From NCBI GenBank assembly GCA_903860985.1, contig CAIOSO010000081.1, forward strand, positions 1-39,033: a DNA stretch of 39,033 bases, written 5' to 3'. The DNA comes from an uncultured Flavobacteriales bacterium (GTDB taxonomy: Bacteria; Bacteroidota; Bacteroidia; Flavobacteriales_D; Crocinitomicaceae). Below the pieces are notes generated by a model. That model was given only the letters and a program-made list of their open reading frames with translations, was not told the DNA's origin and made no database searches. The position numbers and the translations under genes were made by a program. Positions 16,890 through 24,033 of this stretch are shown piece after piece (position 1 is the first letter of the stretch; the number at the start of each line of letters is the position of its first letter).

Positions 16890-18167
16890 ATGAAACTACT
16901 TCTACTCAGCCTTCTTGTCTGCAATATTGCCTATTCTCAATGGAGCCCGGTGAAAACATTTGATGTATCATCTCCTATTCATTCAATAACAGATTTCGAT
17001 TTTATCACTGAAGAACGAGGATTTCTTATTTCATATAGCAATAATACAAATACCTTTTACCGCACCATTGATGGTGGAATTACCTGGGATTCTACAACAA
17101 CTGTGGAAGGTTATTTTATAAATATTGTAATGGTATCGGATTCCATTATCTACGCTGCTGGTAATTTAATTGTGAATCCCGGTTCATATCAAAGCAAACA
17201 AATATATCGTTCAATGGATGCAGGTCAGACTTGGAGCCAACACGAAATATTCAACACTTTGGGCATTTTGGAGAGTGATTGCATGGTATTCACAAATGAC
17301 AGCACCGGATTTGTCAGTTGTTATGATGGGATGTATTACACAAATAACTACGGAACGAATTGGTCATTGCTAAACACCAGCTCTGGAAAATTCCTTGTCA
17401 ATTTAGGTTCAGAAGTGGCTTCTTTTTACAACAATGATATCTACCTCACAAATGTAAACTCATTAACCGTTCAGACAAACATTCTAGACTGTTACGGGAT
17501 TGGGGACGTTCAACGAGCAAGTTCTTATGGCGATACCCTAATTAGAAACAACTTTTGTAGTGATGGTTGGGGAAACATGTGGTATGCTCTTACCATTTCT
17601 GAACTTGGAGGAGGCACGAATGTACTTCACTTTTTAGATGATGGAATTTCAGATGTTGCCATCAATGCAAGCGGGATATACGCCGCCAGCGGAAGACCAA
17701 TACGAAGCATCGATGGTGGTCAAAGTTTTTTCAAACAGGTTTGTACCTTACCGTCTGATTCATTGCTTTTTTTCACTAAATTAGAATTTATCGATAGCGA
17801 CATCGCATACGCCTTGGCTGTTAACCAAGATTCAGGTATGATCAAGTTGCTCAAAACCACAAACGCAGGTGGCATCACCACGAATTATATCACGCAACCG
17901 CTGCAAAACGTTGGTTTATCAAACGACCTTGATGGATTCTCCCTTGAAGTTTATCCAAATCCAGCGATCAACGAACTTAACATTGAATCAAGCTCCTTAC
18001 TGGACCAATTGGAAATCTGTGATTTATCCGGACGCCAATTAGCCACTTTCACCGATATCCAAAACACACATTTCGCTGTCGATTGTCAGTTCTTGAGTCC
18101 AGGGAATTATTTACTGAAGGTTCTTAGCGAAGGGAAAACGGTGGTGAAACAGTTGCGGGTGGAATAA
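16890..18167 (+). CDS. Secreted YCF48/BNR-like beta-propeller protein with T9SS tail
   Basis: A 425 aa exported protein. It has a signal peptide (KLLLLSLLVCNIAYSQ), then repeated propeller blades of the photosystem-II-assembly YCF48/BNR kind. The blade signatures are FYRTIDGGITWDSTT, IYRSMDAGQTWSQHE, YYTNNYGTNWSLLN and IRSIDGGQSFFKQ. A type A Por-sorting domain fills the last ~75 residues (LEVYPNPAINELNIESSS, SPGNYLLKVLSEGK). It is presumably displayed on or released from the cell surface; a binding or adhesive role is a guess. It carries palindrome copy 1 upstream and is followed after 160 bp by the first of three related membrane-protein genes. Confidence 0.82.
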   Translation: MKLLLLSLLVCNIAYSQWSPVKTFDVSSPIHSITDFDFITEERGFLISYSNNTNTFYRTIDGGITWDSTTTVEGYFINIVMVSDSIIYAAGNLIVNPGSYQSKQIYRSMDAGQTWSQHEIFNTLGILESDCMVFTNDSTGFVSCYDGMYYTNNYGTNWSLLNTSSGKFLVNLGSEVASFYNNDIYLTNVNSLTVQTNILDCYGIGDVQRASSYGDTLIRNNFCSDGWGNMWYALTISELGGGTNVLHFLDDGISDVAINASGIYAASGRPIRSIDGGQSFFKQVCTLPSDSLLFFTKLEFIDSDIAYALAVNQDSGMIKLLKTTNAGGITTNYITQPLQNVGLSNDLDGFSLEVYPNPAINELNIESSSLLDQLEICDLSGRQLATFTDIQNTHFAVDCQFLSPGNYLLKVLSEGKTVVKQLRVE

Positions 18168-18327
18168 AATGTTCAGCAATTTTAACTCCCTAAAGACATC
18201 TGACAATGTTTAGCTTACATCAAAATGAATGTCTTTGGTTAAGATTTTACTTTTCGAAAAATGATTCAGGAGCAACTATCGATGAGATAAGCGAAGTTGG
18301 CTGTTTAGATGGAAATACATTGAGTTC

Positions 18328-18948
18328 ATGAGTTTGGTAAAACTACTTTTTTACATTTCCATTATTTCAAGTGCCCTGCCGGTTCTTGTAAATGTCATTT
18401 ATTTTAAATCTATTTCCTTCAACACTTCTGATTTTAAATTCTGGTTTCAACTATTCTCTTTTGAACGGTTTCTGTCAAATATTGGAATTTTAATATTGAT
18501 GTTTACCCTAAAAAATTCCATTCCGATTTATCACTTTTCTATTTTAATTGAGTTCCTTATCATAACCAAACTATTTGATTTAGGTAAAAAGGTAAGGTTC
18601 AACTATTTATTATGGTTCTGCGCTATTGTAGTGTTTTTAACAGATCTTTTCTTTACATCAGATTTACTCCACTTGAACACGTTTAGCGCGATTCTTACCT
18701 ATAGTGTTATTGTTGGATTAGGATGGAAATACCTTTACAACGAAAACTCGAAAAATGAAAAATACATTTCTCTTGTTTCCATTTTTCTGTATTACTTGGG
18801 TTCCATTTTTTACCTCCTTTTTGAACAACATTCAATTTCTATTGAGAAAGCTTTTGATTCTGGATTTATCGTTTTAGCCACTTTATCCGTACTATTCAAT
18901 TTATCCAATACCTATACAACATGGTCACTCCAGAAGAAATTGCTTTGA
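18328..18948 (+). CDS. Multi-pass membrane protein with P-x2-H-x4-I-E motif, paralogue 1
   Basis: A 206 aa integral membrane protein with about seven hydrophobic segments and very short loops. It has no enzyme signature that I recognise. The motif IPIYHFSILIEF (P66, H69, I74, E75) is shared, at nearly the same residue numbers, with the proteins encoded at 19031 and 19957. Similar small 7TM proteins often accompany single-TM histidine kinases in Bacteroidota, from memory. Here the gene overlaps by 28 bp a short frame that matches the N-terminus of such a kinase. A role as the separate membrane sensor of a two-component system is therefore plausible but not shown. Confidence 0.7.
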   Translation: MSLVKLLFYISIISSALPVLVNVIYFKSISFNTSDFKFWFQLFSFERFLSNIGILILMFTLKNSIPIYHFSILIEFLIITKLFDLGKKVRFNYLLWFCAIVVFLTDLFFTSDLLHLNTFSAILTYSVIVGLGWKYLYNENSKNEKYISLVSIFLYYLGSIFYLLFEQHSISIEKAFDSGFIVLATLSVLFNLSNTYTTWSLQKKLL

Positions 18949-19022
18949 TCATAGCTTTGGGAATCTTAATTTTATTAATGGAGTATGTTAACAATGATTC
19001 AAATTCCGTATTTCTAACTTAA
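18921..19022 (+). pseudogene. Truncated histidine kinase N-terminus (remnant)
   Basis: A 33-codon frame, MVTPEEIALIIALGILILLM and a short tail, overlaps the end of the membrane-protein gene by 28 bp. Its first 20 residues align without gaps to the start of the intact kinase at 22432 (MKNPEELALLINLGMLFSLV). M1, P4, E5, E6, A8, L9, I11, L13, G14, L16 and L19 are identical. Homology stops after the membrane segment, with no H-box or ATPase domain, and a stop follows at 19020. I read it as what is left of a kinase gene that once followed its 7TM partner. It is short, so chance or a genuine small membrane peptide cannot be excluded. Confidence 0.6.
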
Positions 19023-19030
19023 TTTAACCG

Positions 19031-19669
19031 ATGAATATAACGTTTAACACTGTTTATTGGATATGCACCTCAACATGTCTAATTGCACCGATTCTGTATC
19101 TTGTGTTTCGGAAAAAAATATTGATGTCAACCTTTCGTAAAATATTTGTGATTTATCTTTTTTTACACGTTCTACATTTTCTCTTCAACATTTATTTTGA
19201 TCTTGTCATTCACAATTGCTTTCCCTTATCACATGTTAATGTACCGATTGAAACCATGTTTTGCATTCTTTTACTGCAAGAGTCAATTCATAGATACCGC
19301 AAAGTATCGTATATTCTAATCTTTGGTGTTTTTCTTATCGCATTGTTTGAAGCACTTTTTATAAACGACATTTGGACAAATAATTGGCTTACAACGTTGC
19401 TTAGTGAAACGTTATTAATATTGAGTTTCATCTTTGTTCTAATTAAATTTAACCCAAGACTTAAAAGGGAGCATTTAATAATTCTTGTTCCACTATTTTT
19501 GATCAAACTTTGTTTTCTTTACTTTGCGATTTTTGAAAATTATATCCGTAGTAACAAGGACTTTTTCTTAAAGAACTTCATTCTAATTCTTATTTTATCA
19601 ACCATATTTCATATCAGTTTGGGCTTTGCAGTATCGAAATTAAAAGACGCGGAAAAATCATCCAAGTAA
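19031..19669 (+). CDS. Multi-pass membrane protein with P-x2-H-x4-I-E motif, paralogue 2
   Basis: A 212 aa protein with about seven hydrophobic segments. It starts 8 bp after the kinase remnant. The shared motif is FPLSHVNVPIET (P65, H68, I73, E74). Overall identity with paralogues 1 and 3 is low, but length, topology and motif position agree. Its 3' end is homologous at the DNA level to that of paralogue 3: where paralogue 3 has AAG-CAA-ACA-TTG-AAC, this gene has AAG-TAA-GCA-TTG-AAC. It therefore ends seven codons earlier than its relative through a single C/T difference. Function is unknown; a sensory role is inferred from the locus. Confidence 0.7.
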   Translation: MNITFNTVYWICTSTCLIAPILYLVFRKKILMSTFRKIFVIYLFLHVLHFLFNIYFDLVIHNCFPLSHVNVPIETMFCILLLQESIHRYRKVSYILIFGVFLIALFEALFINDIWTNNWLTTLLSETLLILSFIFVLIKFNPRLKREHLIILVPLFLIKLCFLYFAIFENYIRSNKDFFLKNFILILILSTIFHISLGFAVSKLKDAEKSSK

Positions 19670-19863
19670 GCATTGAACCCTGCGCACTGAACATGGGAAT
19701 CAGAATTTTACAGAAACGCTGGATTTTCATGAGTTCCAAATGAAAGTGATTATTGATTTTATCTTTTTTAACATCAAACAATTGAGGAACGCCAAGCGTA
19801 AAATAATGGGTGATTTTCAATCCTTTGAATCTAGTACATTGATATTTTAGAACATGTTCTAAA
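19664..19863 (+). repeat. Duplicated ~200 bp intergenic segment, copy A
   Basis: From the last codons of the gene ending at 19669 to the palindrome, this DNA aligns with 20590-20789. Shared blocks include CATTGAAC, TGAACATG, GTTCCAAA and GAAAGTGATTATTG, in the same order and spacing. I see no open frame conserved between the copies, so the conservation is probably recent duplication or a regulatory/RNA function. Confidence 0.75.
19846..19863. promoter_or_regulatory. Palindromic operator-like site, copy 2 (perfect)
   Basis: TTTAGAACATGTTCTAAA is a perfect 18-bp palindrome, 93 bp before the ATG at 19957. It differs from copies 1 and 3 mainly at one base (T instead of A in the right half). Confidence 0.65.
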
Positions 19864-19956
19864 TATGACACAATGTAGATACCGCATTTTTAAAACATCC
19901 ATTTTCTTCCTAACTTTCAGTTCGGCGAATTGAACATATTTTACCCAAATTGCATC

Positions 19957-20616
19957 ATGACTTGGTTTGACATAATTTACTACTCCACCGTTGCGACAAG
20001 CTTACTGCCCTTCATCGCACTTACCTTGTTCCCCAAAGCGCTCAAAGGATTTTCGAAACAGGTGCGAACAGCATTGGTGGCCTATTTTATCTACAATGTC
20101 TTGCACCATGCAGCGCAGATCATACTGCTTGATCTATTACATTCAAACCCGATTCCCGCAGCACATATTTCGATTTGTATTGAATTTTATATCCTGCTTT
20201 ACTTGTTTCATGCGATATTGCCGATAAAACACATTCAAGTCATTGCCATCGCCGGTCTTCTTCCCTTTTTAGCGGATGCGTTTTGGATTTCATCCCTGTT
20301 TGAATACATCAAGATGAGTAGCGTTATCTACTTTTTCGCAAATGCTTGTTTTGCCTTTCAAATCATCTATAAAATCGGATTAAAGACGAAAGAAAGTAAC
20401 TTTGTTACCGCCTTTTTCCTGTACTTTTTAGCATGCTTCGTGCATGAGGCTTTTGCAAATTTGATGATTGTCAATCCGCTTGTGTTAGACATGGTATTTC
20501 CTCTCTTTGCCCTCATCAACGCAGCTTTTAGTGTTGCTTTCATGTGGGGAATTATCCGTTCAAATCGTTCATCCGCTGATAAATTCACCAAGCAAACATT
20601 GAACTCCGCGTATTGA
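19957..20616 (+). CDS. Multi-pass membrane protein with P-x2-H-x4-I-E motif, paralogue 3
   Basis: A 219 aa protein with about seven hydrophobic segments. I start it at ATG 19957 (MTWFDIIYYST); an in-frame TTG nine codons upstream is less likely. The shared motif is IPAAHISICIEF (P67, H70, I75, E76). The N-terminal half has YFIYNVLHHAAQ, where paralogue 2 has IYLFLHVLHFLF, giving further weak alignment. The basic tail IIRSNRSSADKFTKQ ends in LNSAY, a seven-codon extension that paralogue 2 lost to a stop. The palindrome precedes the gene, and a copy of the same intergenic segment follows it. Possible role: membrane sensor for the kinase at 22432, inferred only. Confidence 0.7.
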   Translation: MTWFDIIYYSTVATSLLPFIALTLFPKALKGFSKQVRTALVAYFIYNVLHHAAQIILLDLLHSNPIPAAHISICIEFYILLYLFHAILPIKHIQVIAIAGLLPFLADAFWISSLFEYIKMSSVIYFFANACFAFQIIYKIGLKTKESNFVTAFFLYFLACFVHEAFANLMIVNPLVLDMVFPLFALINAAFSVAFMWGIIRSNRSSADKFTKQTLNSAY

Positions 20617-20789
20617 ACATGAAAATCAGGATTTGGTGAAATCGATGGATTTTTATGGGTTCCAAACGAAAGTGATTATTGCCGTTAACTTTTTCAATAA
20701 CAAGCAATTGAGGGCCACCAAACGAAAAATATCTGGTTCATTTAAAGCCTGTTTGGCAAGTGAATTCCATCTTTAGAACATGTACTAAA
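20590..20789 (+). repeat. Duplicated ~200 bp intergenic segment, copy B
   Basis: Partner of 19664-19863. The homology begins inside the 3' end of the coding region and runs through the palindrome, so the duplicated unit included the regulatory site of the next gene. Divergence is greatest in the 60 bp before the palindrome. Confidence 0.75.
20772..20789. promoter_or_regulatory. Palindromic operator-like site, copy 3
   Basis: TTTAGAACATGTACTAAA lies 65 bp before the ATG at 20855, the first gene of the T9SS-kinase-regulator run. Like copy 1 it is followed by an ATTGAAG(T/C)AAG stretch and a T-rich segment. Confidence 0.65.
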
Positions 20790-20854
20790 ATTGAAGTAAG
20801 TGTTTTTTTATCAGTTGATTAAAAATTACATTTAACAAAACGAAATCCATTGTT

Positions 20855-22399
20855 ATGAAAAAAATATTTCTAATGTTGCTTTTAAGTAACTGTGCATTTG
20901 CACAAGTTTCTAATTTTGATTCGTATTTCGAAAAGTTTAGTACGCCATTATTAGGTCCAAGTTATAATGCATACGAAGCTCATTGTTTTTCCCTAATTCC
21001 AGAGGAAAACGGGTATGTTGGAACATCTTGTATTTTAACATATGGGCTTGCAGAGAAAACGCATGTCTTTTCTTTAAAAAATACAAATAATGCCATTTAT
21101 TGGGAAAAAATAATAGAAAACAATGTTTCTGGTTACTCGGACATTAACTGTATGAAAAAAACAAAGGATGGTAATTTTGTTGTTGTAAGCAATCAAGCTG
21201 TCCCATTAAATTCTGATGATCCCTCAAATTATAAAATTGTATTATCTAAAATATCTCCTAACGGAAACTTGATTTTTCAACGAAAGTATTTTTCGCAAGA
21301 TACTTTTGGACTATCCAAATGTTTAAGTGTTGAAGAATTGTCAGATTCTTCTTTAGTGCTTTCCGGGACAACCCACTCCGGTAATGGCTTATTGAAACTA
21401 AATTCAATCGGGGATATTTTATTTTTTAAAAAAATTAATGGGGCATACGATTGGCAAACTTATGAATACAAAGATTCTAATTTAGTTTCTTTTGTCCATG
21501 AACTGGCGCCAGGTCCAATTAATCCGCTTGAATTTATACATGTATGTAAAATTATTTTACGAAATAATACGGGGGATGTTTTAATGAAAAAATGGCTATT
21601 GCCCTATGACACGTTACATAAATGTGAATATCGAGCTGCGCGTCAAACCAGAAAAAATGAGTTTGTTGCATTAACAATTGATCAACAATTTTCAGTAAAT
21701 GGAGATGCAATGTTAAGGTATATTGATACAAACTTAAACGTGAAATGGTCCAGAACTTTTCAAAATACTGTTTCTTTTCCAAAAACCAGATTTGTTTTTA
21801 ATTTGAGAGCGCTAACGGTTGATACATTAAATGAATTTATATATGTTGCAGGCACAATAATAGATAAAGGGGCAAATCCAGCACCAAACGTACCTTGGAC
21901 TTTATATTGTGCTTTCTTTGCGAAAGTAGATTACAACGGTAATATTATCTATAAAAAGTACTTCCATTTCGGCTCAAATAATGTTGAGTATCTTGATATT
22001 TTTATTATGAATATGTGTCCAAATGGAGATGTTGCTTTTTCCGGTAAAATCATTTATTTGGATCAATCATCCGGATTATATACCGTTCCATCAATTTGGG
22101 TGTTTAGGTTTACTTCAGACGGTGTAAGTGATTTTGCCGATTACCTAGGCGTCGAAGAAACACAAGTCAATCAAAACGAGTTGGGTGTTTACCCAAATCC
22201 ATCAACAGGTATTTTTCATTTAGAAAGTTTATCTGAAGAACCAATGGAAGTTGAGGTATATGATCAGCAAGGTTCAAGCATTCAGTTGGAAGATCAATTT
22301 ACAGCAACCATTCAACTAGAAAACCAAGCTCCAGGAATATACTTTATTCATGTGAAACAAGGCGATCAGTTTTGGGTGAAGAAAGTGGTGCTGCAATAA
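20855..22399 (+). CDS. Secreted T9SS type A sorting-domain protein
   Basis: A 514 aa exported protein with a signal peptide (MKKIFLMLLLSNCAFAQ). It has a central region of beta-rich repeats without a named domain. Motifs such as DGNFVVVSNQ, NGNLIFQRKYF, NEFIYVAGTI and NGDVAFSGKI suggest propeller-like blades. The C-terminal Por-sorting domain starts with LGVYPNPSTGIFHLESL and ends with APGIYFIHVKQGDQFWVKKVVLQ. It is a clear paralogue of the broken gene at 24034. Only 32 bp separate it from the histidine kinase, so the surface protein and the signalling pair are probably cotranscribed from the palindrome-bearing promoter region. Confidence 0.82.
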   Translation: MKKIFLMLLLSNCAFAQVSNFDSYFEKFSTPLLGPSYNAYEAHCFSLIPEENGYVGTSCILTYGLAEKTHVFSLKNTNNAIYWEKIIENNVSGYSDINCMKKTKDGNFVVVSNQAVPLNSDDPSNYKIVLSKISPNGNLIFQRKYFSQDTFGLSKCLSVEELSDSSLVLSGTTHSGNGLLKLNSIGDILFFKKINGAYDWQTYEYKDSNLVSFVHELAPGPINPLEFIHVCKIILRNNTGDVLMKKWLLPYDTLHKCEYRAARQTRKNEFVALTIDQQFSVNGDAMLRYIDTNLNVKWSRTFQNTVSFPKTRFVFNLRALTVDTLNEFIYVAGTIIDKGANPAPNVPWTLYCAFFAKVDYNGNIIYKKYFHFGSNNVEYLDIFIMNMCPNGDVAFSGKIIYLDQSSGLYTVPSIWVFRFTSDGVSDFADYLGVEETQVNQNELGVYPNPSTGIFHLESLSEEPMEVEVYDQQGSSIQLEDQFTATIQLENQAPGIYFIHVKQGDQFWVKKVVLQ

Positions 22400-22431
22400 G
22401 TTTACCTAACTTTAGAATACACTATAACTAC

Positions 22432-23238
22432 ATGAAAAATCCGGAAGAACTCGCTTTATTGATCAACCTTGGAATGCTCTTTTCTCTTGTGATGGGAATT
22501 GGGATGGTTTTTCTCGCGGATAAAAATCGGCAGATCAAAGCCTTGGGTGAACAGTTGCTGAAGGATGAAATTGAACGACAAGAAAACGATAAACTAGCCT
22601 TGACCGTTTCCACACAAGAAGCCGAACGCAGTAAAATTGCGCGCAAACTCCACGATGAACTTGGCGCCTTATTGTCCATGGCACAAAAAAACCTGCAATT
22701 ACTCGAAGATGAATCTCAGTTGTCTTCTCAGCAAGCGCTTACCCTTTCCAATGCATCGACTTTAATTCAACAAAGCATCGAGGAAATTCGCAGCATGAGC
22801 AACGATCTGATGCCCTTTTACTTACAAAAGTTTGGACTCTCCAAAGGACTAGAGCGCATGGGACAACAAAAAACAAATGTCCTGAGTGATGATTTTCAGT
22901 TCGAGTCCAACCTTCCCCAAAAACTGTGCATCCAAGAGGAAACCATGACGCATTTCTTTTACATTGCCAGTGAACTCATGACCAACTTGATGAAACATAG
23001 TTTGCCAAAAAAGGTCAACATGAAATTGGACTACCATGAACCACAAATGCACTTGACGATACAACACGATGGCATTGCCTTGAGCGGCGAGGACTATGAA
23101 AAATTGCAGACAAATACAAACGGACAAGGATTAGATAATATTCGCTATCGTTGCCGAAAAATCTCCGCGAAACTTTCCTTTCAACGCCATGCACAGCAGG
23201 GAGAGATTCATTTAATCACTGAACTTCAATTCGCATAA
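22432..23238 (+). CDS. Small membrane-anchored histidine kinase (NarX/DesK-type HisKA_3)
   Basis: A 268 aa kinase. I start it at ATG 22432 (MKNPEELALL); an in-frame TTG 20 codons upstream lies inside the previous gene. One transmembrane helix (about residues 9-29) is followed by a coiled coil. The HisKA_3 phosphoacceptor is ERSKIARKLHDELGALLS (H74), and the HATPase domain has the N-box ASELMTNLMKHS and G-box GQGLDNIRYR. There is no periplasmic or cytoplasmic sensing domain, so the input must come from elsewhere, plausibly from one of the multi-pass proteins upstream. Its stop abuts the start of the response regulator with no gap. Confidence 0.88.
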   Translation: MKNPEELALLINLGMLFSLVMGIGMVFLADKNRQIKALGEQLLKDEIERQENDKLALTVSTQEAERSKIARKLHDELGALLSMAQKNLQLLEDESQLSSQQALTLSNASTLIQQSIEEIRSMSNDLMPFYLQKFGLSKGLERMGQQKTNVLSDDFQFESNLPQKLCIQEETMTHFFYIASELMTNLMKHSLPKKVNMKLDYHEPQMHLTIQHDGIALSGEDYEKLQTNTNGQGLDNIRYRCRKISAKLSFQRHAQQGEIHLITELQFA

Positions 23239-23988
23239 ATGACTGAATCCACGCACATACGCCTAGCGCTTGTAGACGACCATGCCATTTTGAGGCAAGG
23301 ACTAACAAGTATGCTTCAAGCTTATTCTCATTTGAATTTGGTGATTGTTGCTTCCAATGGACAAGACTTCCTCGATCAATTGCAGTCAACAGAAGTGGAC
23401 ATTGTGCTTTTGGACATTGAAATGCCCGTTTTAAATGGCATTCAAACCTTGCAACAATTGAGTAATTCGCATCCGGAGGTGAAGGCCATTATGTTATCGA
23501 TGCACAACGACCCTGAAATTGCGATGGAATGTTTGCGTTCTGGAGCAGCTTCCTATTTATTAAAAGAATGCTCCATCGATGAAATGAAATTTGCGATTGA
23601 ACAAGTTCACCAACATGGGGCTTTTTTAAGTGCCTTTTCTGAAAATTCTTTTGAAAACGAAAAATACAAACACCACAAGCGTCAGCAAAAACAAATTTTC
23701 CGTGGATTTTCAGACCGAGATTTAAGGGTCTTACACTATTTATGCGATGGATTAACCAGCAAGGAAATCGGAGATCGCATCAGTACTTCCAAAAAAACGG
23801 TCGACTTGATTCGCACCCGCTTGCTCAAGGCTTATCAGGTCAAAACATCGAATGAACTCATGCGTTTGAGCATCCTCGATGGATTTTACACCCCAAGAAC
23901 CAACGAAGAAATACAGGCAGAAATCGAAGCCTCAGAAATAGAAAAGTTAGAACGACGCATGCAACGCCTCCGGGATCCGAATGGTTAA
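23239..23988 (+). CDS. NarL/FixJ (LuxR-type HTH) response regulator
   Basis: A 249 aa DNA-binding response regulator. The receiver domain (1-120) has acidic pocket D13/D14 (LALVDDHAILRQG), phosphoacceptor D59 (LLDIEMP), S87 and K109 (SYLLKE). The linker leads to a LuxR-type HTH at about 150-215 (FSDRDLRVLHYLCDGLTSKE, STSKKTVDLIRTRLL). A charged helical tail of about 30 residues (AEIEASEIEKLERRMQRL) extends past the usual end. It begins directly after the kinase stop (TAAATG). It is the obvious candidate to bind the palindrome found three times in this locus, although that is untested. Confidence 0.92.
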   Translation: MTESTHIRLALVDDHAILRQGLTSMLQAYSHLNLVIVASNGQDFLDQLQSTEVDIVLLDIEMPVLNGIQTLQQLSNSHPEVKAIMLSMHNDPEIAMECLRSGAASYLLKECSIDEMKFAIEQVHQHGAFLSAFSENSFENEKYKHHKRQQKQIFRGFSDRDLRVLHYLCDGLTSKEIGDRISTSKKTVDLIRTRLLKAYQVKTSNELMRLSILDGFYTPRTNEEIQAEIEASEIEKLERRMQRLRDPNG

Positions 23989-24033
23989 AATGTCTGTCAG
24001 TAAACAATGAATTTGAACCTTTAAATTAAAACC

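Noticed and set aside
18192..18236. Inverted repeat AAAGACAT ... ATGTCTTT after the first T9SS gene
   Set aside because: Eight AT-rich pairs with a 29-nt loop and no T-run; too weak to call a terminator or operator.
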